Part shown: positions 1 through 11,768 of the stretch, one piece after another
Position numbering within the stretch: the first letter of the stretch is position 1
Layout of the letters: the number at the start of each line of letters is the position of its first letter
DNA from: Lantana camara
Taxonomy: Eukaryota > Streptophyta > Magnoliopsida > Lamiales > Verbenaceae
NCBI GenBank assembly: GCA_037501455.1
Contig: CM074862.1
Coordinates: 85,955,501-86,019,500, forward strand
DNA length: 64,000 nt
Direction of reading: 5' to 3'
Notes under the pieces: model-generated
Database searches by the model: none
What the model was told of the DNA's origin: nothing
Seen by the model: only the letters and a program-made list of their open reading frames with translations
Translations under genes and position numbers: made by a program

Positions 1-60
1 CTTTCCAGGGAAGTACCCCCCGAGGGCACTTGCTCCCTGACGCTCGCACTGTTGACGCTG

Positions 61-1228
61 AGATCTTCTCGCCTATAGCAGGGCTTAAGTCCATAAGAAC
101 TCTCTCCATTGTTTCTTATTTTGATTATGAGATTTGACAAATGGATGCCAAGACTATGTTCTTGAACGGGCACCTTCGAGAAGAAGAGATACATGGTACA
201 ACCTGAAGGCTTCACAACCAGAAGTCAGGTGCATATAGTATGCAAATTTGATAGATCATTTTGTGATCTTAAGCAAGCGTCTGGATCATGAAACATCAGA
301 ATTAAAGAGGCAATTTAAATTCTTTGAACTTGAGCAATTGTCTGATGAACCATGAGTGTACAAATGACATCGTGATAATACTGTAACATTTTTATACGTA
401 AACAATATTTTGCTCATAGGGAATGATGCAAGAATTTTGTCAATGTTCAAGATTCAGATGTCAAATCAATTTGACACGTAAAACCTAAGTGACACCAATG
501 TTATTCTAAAGGATCAGACTTTCGTCGAGATCATAAGAATAAGAAGGTTGGTTTATTACAAGAAGCATATATAGATAAGATGCTGGTAAGGTATAATATG
601 ACAAATTCCAAGAAAGGTTCATTACCTTTTAGATATGGAATTTATCTATCTCGGGATCAGTGTCCTGAGACAACTGAAGAGATAGAAGACATGATTAAGA
701 GTTCCGCAGCAGAAGCTTTATGTATATCATATTATGTATAAGGCCAGATGTCTATTATGAATTAGATCTAAGTTAGCAGATATTAGTCAAACCCTAGAAT
801 CTGACACTGGATAGTAGTAAAAGCATATATTGGAGTACTTGAGAAGAACTTAAGATTATATACTAGTCTACCATATTGATGAGCTCATTTCAATAAAGTA
901 CAAAGATTCGGATTTACAATCTGATTTGTATTGTAGATGTTTGACATCAGAATACGTGTTTACTCTAGAAAGAGTAACCATTAATTGGGGAATGTTAAGC
1001 AGACTTGTAGTGCTTACACCGCCATAGAAGTTAAATACATGGTAGCTTGAGAAGCAGCCAGTTAGATGTATTGGATTCATGATTTTCTAGTTGTTGGCTC
1101 AAAGAAACATCTAATAGATTCCTTCACTAAAGTATTGGCGTAAAAGAGTGCAAAACGAGTTTTGACACTCATGTGGAAGGAATAAGACTTAGATGTGTGG
1201 CCAAATTGAATTTAGGGCAAGTGGAAGA
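61..1228 (+). pseudogene. Decayed Ty1/copia pol (reverse transcriptase to RNase H)
   Basis: Degenerate copia-type reverse transcriptase. Around 60-215 it reads, with stops and indels, like the conserved block ending in a MDAKTMFLNG-type motif and an E-E-I-H-G-T segment. Around 900-1130 it matches the RNase H end, which is recognisable because the same region is read on the other strand of the better-preserved copy at 35496-36129. No open frame longer than a few dozen codons remains, so it cannot encode enzyme. It leads through a degraded purine tract (about 1215-1228) into the LTR that follows, which shows it is the 3' half of one element. The 5' half lies before the window. Confidence 0.75.
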
Positions 1229-1229
1229 T

Positions 1230-3435
1230 TATTGGGAATAGTGCCCTGACAATTCAATTTGTTGAATTAATTAAACTGAATTTACAGCGAGTTGTAAGTA
1301 TTTCACATATTGATAATTAATGGCGTGTGGTGGTATTCTTATATGAAATGTGTTTCATAGGAAAAGACTTTGAATACCGAAATCACGTGTCATTAAAGTT
1401 CTAATCGGTAAGATAAGAATATGGTCTTATCAAGACTATAACATGGTTATATAAGATGATTAGTCTTTCGTCATAGGGAATGGTGATTCCGATTATAACA
1501 CGTTGATGATTTTCAATAGGATTGGAAACATCGAACTAGACCACTGAGATTATTCATTTTATACTTCTATCTAAAATGAATAAAATCTCTGGAAGCATTA
1601 TACTCTTAATCCTGACAATATTTCGGTTTTAGGCATGTCGTGTTAGTCAATGTAATATACTCGAAGTGAGGTCTCGGTAACGAGTGACCCAAATACTTTG
1701 TACATTCAGTGACAACATGAAATGTGCTAAAGAGTTATATTGATCGAGGAATCTGTGGCCTTGCTGGAAGGTAAAAGATATCCCTGAAATAGATTTGCAA
1801 ATGTTCGAATTAAGACTTTGGCCAAAACACTTCGCGTGATACGTCACTGAAGTTGTATGATGAATGTGTTTCACATACAGATAATTTGAACTTAAGGCGA
1901 ATCAATAAATTTCAGATTGGAGATGAAAAATAAATGATAGTAGTTTCAATTTATTTTTCATGGATATCTACACGGAGGAGTAAAAAGCGAAATTATTCTA
2001 GATCGAGAAATTCGTGAATAATTTAATTAATTTTTGAGTGCAACAATATTTATTTAGTGGAATTAAATATTGTTAAACGGTAATTAATTACTATCATGAG
2101 ATGATAATACATTAACCCTTTTGGAGCTAAAATTAATTAGTCCTGTAGGTCCCCCTACAAGCCCCAATTGAAAACCCGAAGAGAAAATATTAAAAGGAGA
2201 AAGAGAAATGAATTTTCAAAGTGTTTGAAAATAGCCAAGGGATCGATTTTAAGAAATAAATCAAAGTTCCAAGGAGTTGGAAATGCCCGGAATTTCATTT
2301 TGGAGAAAATAAAAATTTAAATTAAAAAAAAATAAAAAAAAATAATTGCTGACGTGGCAGGTGTTAACATGGCACCTGACGTGTCACGCCACGTCAGCAG
2401 GCTGGGCCCAATAGGTGCTGACACAGCTCCAGCGTGGCGCGCCATGTGTACGGTGCAGATCGCGCCGCGTCAGCGCCCGCGGATGGTCCAGATTGAATCT
2501 GGGCGGTCCGATCAACGGGTCGGATGGTCCATGTCAAACCGGTTTTGAATCGGGTTAAAAGGGTAGGATCGCGGATAGGGTCAGTCAGGCCGGGTCTGGT
2601 TCGGACCGACCCGGCCACATGTTAAAATATGGTGGCATGTGCGTGTGTGAACACGCGCCAACCACTTGGCCACCTTGTGACGACGCGTGGTTGGTGGCAT
2701 TGTGTCCGCGGTGGAGAGAGCTACAACGTGGTGTATTTGGATTGGCCATTCGAGAAGCGGTTTGTACGCGGGATGGTAAAATGACCATTATACCCTCATT
2801 TTTCTGCCTAAAATGACCATTTTGCCCGCATGAATTTGCCTATAAATAAGCTGATCCCCTACCTCATTTCTCATTCCATTCTTGAGCAGCATTTTCGTGA
2901 GCTTCTCTTTCTTTAATTAATCCCTAATTAAGGGATTAATTAATATGTAATTAGGTGGTTATATAATTAATATATAAACCACTTAAATATTAGAAAATTA
3001 GGGAATTTTCTAGTTTAGAAAAATGAGTTTTTCTAGAAAAATATTTTCTCGAGTATTTAGGGAAATACTCGCGGAGCCCACACTTCGAGGGTCGAGTCGG
3101 GGATATTGCAGGGAAGCTCTGCCTGTCTCACGAAAGGGAAAGGAGCTGGAAAAATGCCGTTAGATAGCCATATTTGCAGTACGGTAATATTTTACAGTTG
3201 TATTATTTTAAGCATGACAAATTATATGCTCTTAAGTGTTAATTGCATATTAGATATTTATCTGCTTAAGTGATTTAAAATTTATTATCAATTGCATGTA
3301 TATACTTGAGTAGATCCGGCTAGTCTTCTGCTATTGTATTAAAATGTTTTAGAAATATTCTAATACTTGTATTATAAACAAAAAATTTTAAAATATGGCC
3401 CAGGACCGCCACTGTTCTGGGCCCACCACCCAGCA
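1230..3435 (+). repeat. 3' LTR of a copia element, about 2.2 kb
   Basis: Long terminal repeat whose start (TGTTGGG decayed to TATTGGG) follows the pol remnant and whose end is CCCAGCA. Both limits were fixed by aligning it with the inverted copy at 33447-35495; similarity stops exactly at CCCAGCA. It contains a GC-rich segment (about 2345-2770) with ACGTGGC/GCCACGT inverted pairs, then a TATA box and an AT-rich remainder. The right end lies inside the Ulp1-like gene; bases 3436-3440 (GCAAT) should be one copy of the target duplication, the other being outside the window. Confidence 0.85.
2841..2848 (+). promoter_or_regulatory. TATA box of the copia LTR
   Basis: TATAAATA, preceded by GC-rich sequence and followed by a pyrimidine-rich segment. 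The inverted sister LTR keeps TATAAATA at the equivalent place (34056-34063), which supports function as the U3 promoter. Confidence 0.6.
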
Positions 3436-5176
3436 GCAATCCCATACCTTCTCCGCGTGACATGTTTTTGGCGTACCGATGGAATTGTATTCAAAGAACT
3501 TCATCTCCCATATGTTGTACACCACCAAATGCCAATGATTTGTAGTGTGCAACGGGAATATAATGTATTGGCATTCGTTAATGACATCACTGTTGAGCAT
3601 TTCCAGTTGCAGCAACACATATTTCATCACCTTCGGGTCTTCAAGAAAATTACCCATCTTCTTCTTTGACAGATTGTGGTTTCCCCTGGACCCCTTCACT
3701 AAACCTATTATATGTTGCGTGAGAAATGAAGAAGCGCAATAGATTTTGTGGGATTTTTCGGGAATGTATTCACTACCTATCAAAATATAAAAAAAGGCCT
3801 TGAACCCCCGTTGATTCATGGACTGACTCCATAGCAATCTCAGAATATCAGTCACATACACTCGAGTATCATCGCCACTGACATAAACCACCTTATCACT
3901 GGGGGAAAAAATATTACGCATTGATACAAAATTGATGTGCAAATTAAAAAAATAATTAAGCATTAAGATCAACTTACTCCAACATCGAAGAGTAGGCATC
4001 AATCATCCCAGCGATCATTGTAAGGGCTTCATCATTCAAAGATGCATACCCATCAAAGTCCTGTCTACCCTGCAGCGACTTCAAATCTTTGTCAACAGAA
4101 TCTTTTGGGGCAACAACATCATCAGCATCTTCACCAACATGGACTACTTTTTGAGGAAACTCTGCAGCATCTTGTGCAGCTTCATCAGCAGCATCTCGCT
4201 CAACCTCATGAGCAACAACTCCCCATTCATATTTCCAGTTAAAACCACCCTAATGGTTTTATCAACAGAATCTTCTCTAACATTCTTCGGACCTCTTCAA
4301 CCTTTACCTCGCCACCATTTCTTTCATCACCTTCTACATCAAATAGCTCATCAACAAACTTCTCCTTACCATCGTTTTCTTCAACACCTTCTACATCAGA
4401 CAGCGCATCAGCAGCCTTCTTTCGTTTATTAGACTTTGCTCTTTTATTAGATTTTTTTTCTCTTACCAGCTTTCTTCTTCTTGGCCACCTCTTGGTCTTC
4501 ACCATTATCATCACAACTATCAAGATCATCATCATCGTCCTAATTTTCAAAGGCAGACTCTGGTACAATCTCTACATAATTTAGCAACTTGATAACTCCC
4601 TTTGATTAACAGGTTTAATTTGATTTAGCTGCAGGAAAACGATTCAGTTCTATAATATGAGCATCTTGTTCAGCATAATTCGTGTATACATCATGTTTTC
4701 AATCATAATGCATACTTACGTCGGAGTTGGTCAGCTTGCTGAAACGTTTTTCAATTTTCTTCATCTTTGCAAGCAAATTACTCTTCTGCCACTTAAAAAA
4801 ACGTGGGAAGTATGCACCACCACGGCATGCCCACAAGAGGGAAAATGCTTGTGGAGCTAAGTCTGTATTTAAAACATACTAGGAGGATCAAAAAGTAAAA
4901 GTTCACCTTAGATATAATGCAAAATAACAATATATATTCTTACCATGAGCCCCATGAGATCGACATCCATCAAGAAACTGTTTGTCACCATCTTAGAACT
5001 TTGCAATTGACAAAAGCAAAAAGTTATAAACAATAGCGCCCCAAGCGAATCAATTAATGTGCTCTAGGTCATCTATACATAGCATATCAGACCAATGGAC
5101 GGCTTAAGGCTACTGCGAGAAAACAACAATGTAAAAAAAAAAAAAAACAATATGAACATTCTTGCAAAATCATCAA
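3436..5176 (-). pseudogene. Ulp1-type (C48) cysteine protease gene, middle and C-terminal exons, truncated
   Basis: Plant DUF1985/Ulp1-family gene, the kind often spread by Mutator-like transposons; family members are SUMO/ubiquitin-like protease homologues. Reading downward on the minus strand: a DUF1985-like piece (about 5150-4946, with D-D-L-E-H and F-A-W-G-A motifs but stops inside), an exon at about 4860-4720 ending at a GTAAGT donor, an acidic Lys/Glu/Asp-rich linker (4568-3978), a 79-bp intron (3977-3899, GTAAGT...CCCCCAG) and the protease exon (3898-3436). The splice joins TTGGA to TGATAAG in frame. The protease exon shows the catalytic His in an N-H-W motif, but the expected Asp after the F-E-Y strand is Asn. 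The Gln and Cys blocks are missing because the copia LTR enters at 3435. At least two in-frame stops lie in the upstream exons. Not functional; confident of family, less so of each exon limit. Confidence 0.75.
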
Positions 5177-8100
5177 TGTGACACCCGCTCATTCGCACGT
5201 ACAGGATTGTGCCTGGCGTGAGTTTATTTTCGTAATTGTATTTATTTTCACTTTTATTTGATGCATTCATCTTTTATTTCTATTGTTTCTTATATGAATT
5301 ATTTGAAATTATGTGAAATATATGATTTAAATGTCAAGATTATGCCTTAAGTGAGATTATGATGTTAATTCTTGAGAATTATGAATTTATGATATATGAA
5401 TTTAATTCCCGAGCATGCTAATTTCCTAAATTATGTGATATACATGATTTAAGGATGTAATTGTATGATTTTAAAATTATTGGACTTAATTGAAAACTTG
5501 GCTTTGGACTTAATTACAACATTTTGAAAGTTTTGGAGATATTTGAAAAACAAGTCATTTTAGTACACTTGTGTACGTTTTAATTTATAACTTGTGCTCG
5601 GGAACTTGGATCGAGTTTCGTCTTTGGCGCTGGACTCCTTTCGACGATTCGGACACAATGGAATAAGTTTCGTAATTTTTCGATGCCGTGTCAACCGCCG
5701 ACGATGCAGATTTCAGTCACACGCGCCTAAAACGCACCTATAACCTATTTGAGAGCTATGGAAACTACTCTTGTCCTCCCTTTGACTAAAACACACCCAA
5801 GACCATATCTCTCCCCCATTTTTACTGTTGAGAATCGAGCCATATCAGCCAAGGAAGAAGGAAGAAGAGCAACAAGAACCTTACCTCCATTTTTGGCCCT
5901 TTTGAGCTCAAGTCAAGCCATTTCTTGCTCCAACTTCGAAGGTAAGCTAGCATTCTTAATCTCCACATTCTTCTGATCATTTTCCTCTATTTGAATCATG
6001 CTTTATATTAGAAAATTCATTGATATGGAGTATATGATGAATAGTTAGGGTTCTATGAATTTTTTGAAGAATATGAGCATCCCTTGTTCTCTTTGAATTT
6101 GGTGACTTCTATGATGATCTATATGCCTCATTTATTGGTAATCTTTGCTTCTATTTGGTGGTAGTTGACTATATTAAGATTTGTCATTAATGCTTCAAGG
6201 TTTTAAATGCAAGGAAACATGAAAACACTTGATCTTTGCCATCTAATTGTTGCCGGTTGCTAGCACGAGTATTTGTGGCTGTTTTGCTTTAGTTTTGGGC
6301 ATTTTTTGCATGATTTATGAACTGCTGTGTTGCTGCTACATTGCTACTGTGTTTAAAGGTGGAAAATGGGGGATTTGCAAGCTTGAAAGCATGTAAAATG
6401 TTGAGATATTGTTGCTTTGTTGCTGCCAGCTGTTGTGTTTGTTATTGTGACTGAAATTTGCTTAGTTTAGAGTTGTTCTTACTGTGTATATGTTGTTCTT
6501 TATTGCTAACTGTTGCTGCCCTGTTCTTGTTACTTTTGACATGATAATGGAATGAGAAAGGGGTGTATGTTTTGTTGTTGCTGCTGTTACGAATTGAAGA
6601 GGAGGGTGGCTGCTGTGAGCAGTCACCCCCGTTACCCCTTTTATGCCTTTGGGGAGGTCACGGGCGTGACCTGCAAGCTTTCTTTGGGGGTGAGCTTCTG
6701 CCTGAGGTCACCCCTGTTACTCTCCTTTCCCTTTGGGGATGGTAACGCCCGTTACCATCCCCAGCCATGCAAGCTACGTGTATGTGTTTTTGTTTGTTTA
6801 ATTTTGTTTCGTTCGTTTATTTCATGCTTTTAAATCACTTCAATTATGATCCTAACTTGCTATATGATTAAATATGAATATGATATGATATGTTATGCCT
6901 CAATATGTAAAATTAATTGATGAGTATACGTGTAATTTGAACGTGCTTGAATAATTATATATTTATGAAATTTCTTGTATGTGTTTGTGTTTTAATGCAT
7001 TCGATTAGTGTTTTAAGTAATGTCTTTCATCTCTAATTTATTTTATGATGATAATTGATAATTATATGATATGTTTATGAATTTTATGCTATGATATTCA
7101 AGGTATAAATGTGATATGAAAATATGAACGTCTAAGGCTACCTTTGACAATCCCTTGCATACATAGCATTCATTCGCATTGCCATGCGTCAAATTGGTAC
7201 ATGTTTGAGCCTAAGTCTTTAGTATTGTGTTTGTTTGTCATAAGGGTACTTCCAGGAGGAGTCGTGCCCAAAGCTTAAGGTTGTTCCGGGTTATTTTCTC
7301 GCACCACTACACACTTTTGTTCAAAGGTGAGGTTTAGGTTCTTTTTTTTTTTAGTTAAGCAACCTAGCTAAGACCCTTAAATGCTCATTTTCTAGCCGGC
7401 ATGCGACTATATATTATATATATAGTTAAATATGTGTAATGTACGATATGTTTATGATCTTGTTATTAAGTTTCAACTTTTGAAAGGGTTATATCTACGA
7501 GTTTATATGACCTCACGTTTTAATAAAAGTTTAATATTTCTGAAGTTTAATGCTTATGTACGTAATGTTAATGGTTTGTAATGAGTGAGAATGCAACGAA
7601 AAGGTAACGCAAAGGTAATTTTGGATCCATGGAGACTAGGGGTTGGGAAGCCCGGTACGGTAGCGGGTCGTCGGGTTAAGCCTAAACGTGGTTTCCCTCA
7701 GAGGTATTATGCGCGACCCCTGGAGGTTGGGAAGGCGTGGTGCTCTTGATGCCTTCGGTATGAAGCCGGGGAGGACTCATATGGGTGGGGTTAGCTACCC
7801 CTCGAAGAATTTATAATGGCACTCATGTGGGTTAATCGCCCCTTGAGGAATTTACTAATGGATGGTTAAGGGTTGGCCGACCCTTCCATCACCGAAGTTA
7901 GGGATTGAATGTGATGTGGTATTTGTAACGTAATGTAACGAGGAGTAATGGTGGATGCTCGTTCTCGCCGGGCTTAATGAAATGGTTGGATTATGGAACG
8001 GGAACAGAGTCTTTATTAATGTAATGTATATATATATGATATGTAATGCTTTATGAAAATGTTTTGGTATGCAAAACCTATTCCTGGTTCATAACTTCAT

Positions 8101-8583
8101 CTTATACGTGTTTTGCTCTATATGTATAGTGTGTGGGTGTGCGGTCGAGATATGATTGACACCTCTCCTTTGTCACTTTTAGTTTGCAGGTCTTTTGAGC
8201 ACGAGCTAGGCGGAGAAGTGGGTCGTTCAAGTCTCACTTTTGGGGTGTAGGTCGTGCTAGGTGCATCGCATATCATTTTGGCTTTTGTATTTAATGATAT
8301 GATCATGATATATATTTTGTTATGCAAATATGATTCGTTATGGTTATGTATAATTGGATACTTGGTGCATATATTTGATTTTAAATTTTATGTTGTTAGA
8401 ACTCTTTGCTTCCGCTATTTGAATTGTTTGTTGTGCGCTTTGAGTAAGTTTTAGTTCCGCCTAGCCTAGCGAATGTGTGGTCTCCCGTTCGCTTAGACTT
8501 GGGCTCGTGTATGGATTTCCCATTTCATATGCGGGTTCGGGTATAGTGCGGGGGATGTGGTGGCCCGTGCTCCGTGTGCTACA
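5177..8583 (+). mobile_element. Solo gypsy LTR (3407 bp), TSD ATCAA
   Basis: Starts TGTGACACCCGC and ends GTGTGCTACA, flanked by ATCAA at 5172-5176 and 8584-8588. No PBS, PPT or coding region adjoins it, so it is a solo LTR left by recombination between two LTRs. The 3' end (GTGCGGGGGATGTGG...GCTACA) and the overall arrangement match the LARD LTRs and the gypsy LTR at 58350, placing it in the same chromodomain gypsy group. It splits the DUF1985/Ulp1-like gene: minus-strand coding sequence continues from 8584 to 5176 in frame once it and one TSD copy are removed. Confidence 0.9.
6608..6762. repeat. Cluster of GC-rich palindromes inside the solo LTR
   Basis: Contains a perfect 8-bp stem with a 2-base loop at 6655-6672 (AGGTCACG/CGTGACCT), a perfect 13-bp stem with a CC loop at 6735-6762, and partly paired GTCACCCCCGTTACC-type units. 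It sits in otherwise AT-rich sequence, about 1.8 kb before the LTR 3' end. Confidence 0.8.
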
Positions 8584-8728
8584 ATCAATGCCTTCGGCAT
8601 CACTCCTAGAAGCCAAGCCCTCTAACCTCACCAATATGTTAGCACATGTCACCCTACCATTTTTGTTATCAAAATACAGACACTAGAATCATGATTTCAC
8701 TCTAACATAAGGGTCTACGGGATGACCC
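8584..8728 (-). pseudogene. Isolated segment of the DUF1985/Ulp1-like gene
   Basis: A 145-bp island of the host gene between two retrotransposon insertions, bounded by TSD GACCC (8724-8728) and TSD ATCAA (8584-8588). On the minus strand it reads through a segment with N-I-L-V-R-L-E and S-D-A-E-G-I-D. Across the solo LTR this continues as D-F-A-R-M-F at 5171 downward, in the style of the DUF1985 domain. Upstream it follows the exon at 28797-29139 across the 20-kb insertion. A stop (TGA) about 10 codons in may be spliced out or may be a real lesion. Confidence 0.65.
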
Positions 8729-11700
8729 TGTAACGCCCCGATTTCCAGACATTCAGGTACACGCGTCACGTGTGAGTTTTTCCGAGAGTTAGGATTCATT
8801 TTAATTCTTTTGCTTATTAAATTCCTACAATGCGTGAAAATTATATGAATTATATTTCAAACATGTTTACGTGAAATTATGTGAAATATATGTCAACTTG
8901 AGAATTATTTTATAAATTGGATTTAGTTGTTATGTGAATTAATTCCCGAATGTGCCTTAATTGCTTTTATGTCCCTAATTGATCATTATTTTAATGTGAG
9001 GACCAAATTGCATAAATAATTCTTGGACTTAATTGATCAATTTCCAAACCTTTTATCCTTGATTGCATGACTTATTAAACTTGGAGGATTTAATAACAAA
9101 TTGATACATTTCATCAAAATTTAAGAGATACATCACGTTATATGCTTCTTCATTCTTCCATTTCATATCATTTCATCAAAATCACCCAACACTTTGCTCC
9201 TTGTGCTCTCGGTTCAAACATGAAGAAGGGAATAAGGGATTTCATTGATTCCATTCAAGTTTTTCAAAGGAATTTCATATTTGGAGCTCAATCATCCATT
9301 TCCATTATCATCTTCTTCTTTTAAGTGCCATCTAAGGTAGAGATGAATATATGTGTATTTTCTTGGAAATTATATTGAAGCTAGGGTTCATGAATTCTTG
9401 AGATAAATGGATTAGTTATTGTTTGAGGCATGAATACATGATTCTAATTTGAAATCATGCATGAATTCTTGGAGAATTTAAAGTTATATGATGAATTCAT
9501 ATATGAACTTGAAGTGATGATTCTTGATGATTTATGCATATTTCCATGGATTAATTGATGCCTAATTGATATATATGAGTTATATGATAGTTTTGAGTTG
9601 AATTCTTGCTTTGGTTTGGTGTGGAAGTGGATTGGGAGACAAATTCGAGCTTGCCCTGTTTTTCCCGAAGCTTTTGTTACTGCTGGAGTTGTGGTCGCCC
9701 CCTGCGACCGTTTCGTGACCATTTTTGGTCGCGGCCGCGACCAACAATTTAAAAAGTTGGCCAATTTCCGTCGCGGCAGCGATTGATTTTCGGTACAATT
9801 TTGTCATGGCCGTGACACCCTCAAACGAACTCCGATTGACCTGATTTTTTATCCGGCGGAAACCTATTGAAGTTTAGAACAACCTAAAATTAAAATCAAC
9901 TCAATATCTCTTCTCATTTTTGAGATATAATTAATTCTTTTTGGTATCGCCACTTCACCAGGAAACTGTTTTCACCCAACTTCAAGCTTCCGCCATTTCC
10001 TCCTCACTTTGAGCTAAAATACGAGCCATATATCCTCGGAAAGATCTATTTGTCTAGTTTCATATCCAATAAGAAAAACTCAATTCCCACTTCTAGAAAT
10101 TAAGATATTCCAGTTTTCCCTCAGCATGCGTATTTTCGAAAATTGCCGACTTTCGCCCAACTTCACCAAAACCCATCTTATTGCAATCCTTTCACTTCCT
10201 TGGCTCCCATATGTGACTTATATGATTGGAATACTTGAATAAGTAGTGATTATGTGGCTATTTGGTATTTTATGGTCTTTACTTACTTAAACTTAATTGT
10301 TAACTCCGTGCTTTATGTAAAATGAAATTGTATGATTACATGCCTTGAATACGTGATCTCCATGAAATTATTTACTTTCTTGTAAATTATTCCATTCCAT
10401 TTCTAAATATTTATATGATCATTACATGCAAGTATATGTTCATTTCATACAGGAATATGTTCATGGTTACGCCGTGCGTCACATTTGGTACCATTATCGA
10501 GTCGTATCTCATAAGTACGCTACGTTTCCTTTCTAGTCCAGTTCTTCTCCAGGGCGGAGATTATTGATCGATTGAGCACGTTCATGCATCCTTGAGTCAT
10601 CGTGTCGCCTGTCAGGTGAGGTTTAATTTCTAGTTATATAGAACCCGTACAACCATTATGTGGATTTTAGCCAAAATGTATACATATATCTACAGTTTTC
10701 CATAAACCTTAAATGATTTACAATTGAATCGTTACTATTGTACTGAAATACTGTTGCTTTTACTGTTACTGAACCGAATTGTACCGATTGATCGAGATTG
10801 ATTGAGGCGAGTATATTGTATTGTTCACTGTGGGCCCGAGGGTTAGTGTATGAGCTAACTGGGCCCCCTGAATCCACTAGGAGATTAGTGGAGGAAGGAG
10901 TTCCGGGTATAGGGAATCATGAAACCTATGCTCACACTGATTGGATGGCGGGGCCTTACAATCCCCCATCACCCGGAGGAAGAAGGATGGATTATTGAAA
11001 TTGCTAATTGTGCATTGTAATTGATTGCTTGATCACCTAATCATTGGATAATTGAAATATTATATACAGTTGGAGAAAGGTTGGAGATTTGCCCTCACTC
11101 GCCGGGTCACTGATTGAATGAATTGAATTGATTGTATTGTTAAATTGGAATAGTTGTAATCTCGGGCAAGAAATTATTGTACTCTTAAACTTATATTGTT
11201 TCCTTTCTAAAATCCTACCCGAGATTATGGCTTACATGGTAATTACGCTAATATTTATTTATAAACCCCTCACTCAGTCTTTCATAGACTGACACCTCAC
11301 ATTTTCAGGTTTACAGGGTGCTTGCTAGGCGGGATTGAGTGGGTCTTTCCTTTTCGGGTCTAGCACAGTTCATGTAATTGTTATTGCATATGTACACATC
11401 ACTGCATTATGCTTGTGGTTACTATGGTACTTATGTAGATTAATATCTTTGACTTGATCTTGGAACTTATGTGATTGTTATGGAAACTTGAAATGGTATA
11501 TTTGGAGTTGACGTAAATGAATTTAGGATGATGATAATCAAATGACTGAATATATCTTACTATGCTTCCGTTTATGGTTTATGCATGTTGAAATTGAATT
11601 GAGGGTTAGTCCCGCCTAGCTAGTGTGATCGTTTATTTTTTTTGTCTCTCATTCGCTATAGTTTAGTTCATGTATGGGTCGTCCATCTCATATGTGGATT

Positions 11701-11746
11701 GAGCTATAGTGCGGGGATGTGGCATACTTGCGCTTCGATTGCTACA
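8729..11746 (+). repeat. LARD LTR 1 (5'), 3018 bp
   Basis: Runs from TGTAACGCCCCGATTTCC to TTGCTACA. Contains the 18-bp perfect palindrome TGGTCGCGGCCGCGACCA at 9726-9743 and lacks a segment present in LTR 3 (junction near 10862). Over most of its length it is the odd one out of the three LTRs, with many private single-base differences. Confidence 0.92.
9700..9743. repeat. GC-rich palindrome cluster in LARD LTR 1
   Basis: Includes the perfect palindrome TGGTCGCGGCCGCGACCA (9726-9743) and neighbouring GCGACC/GGTCGC words. LTR 3 keeps the same palindrome at 26728-26745. In LTR 2 about 33 bp between two GCGACC repeats is deleted, removing it (near 16240). Confidence 0.85.
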
Positions 11747-11753
11747 TCTTAAG

Positions 11754-11768
11754 TGGTATCAGAGCCCG
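11754..11768 (+). promoter_or_regulatory. Primer binding site, tRNA-Met(initiator)
   Basis: TGGTATCAGAGCCCG, complementary to the 3' end of plant initiator tRNA-Met, lies 7 bases after the LTR end. The same site follows LTR 2 at 18254-18268. Confidence 0.9.

Noticed and set aside
9142..9324. 60-codon ORF repeated identically at 9142, 15674 and 26144
   Set aside because: It lies in the LARD LTR, so triplication comes from the LTR. Composition is AT-driven, ending in I-I-F-F-F, with no known domain or upstream signal for translation.
9444..9807. Overlapping 106- and 75-codon minus-strand ORFs in the LTRs (also near 16112 and 26582)
   Set aside because: Both strands and several frames are open across the GC palindrome because palindromes mirror codons; no consistent protein.
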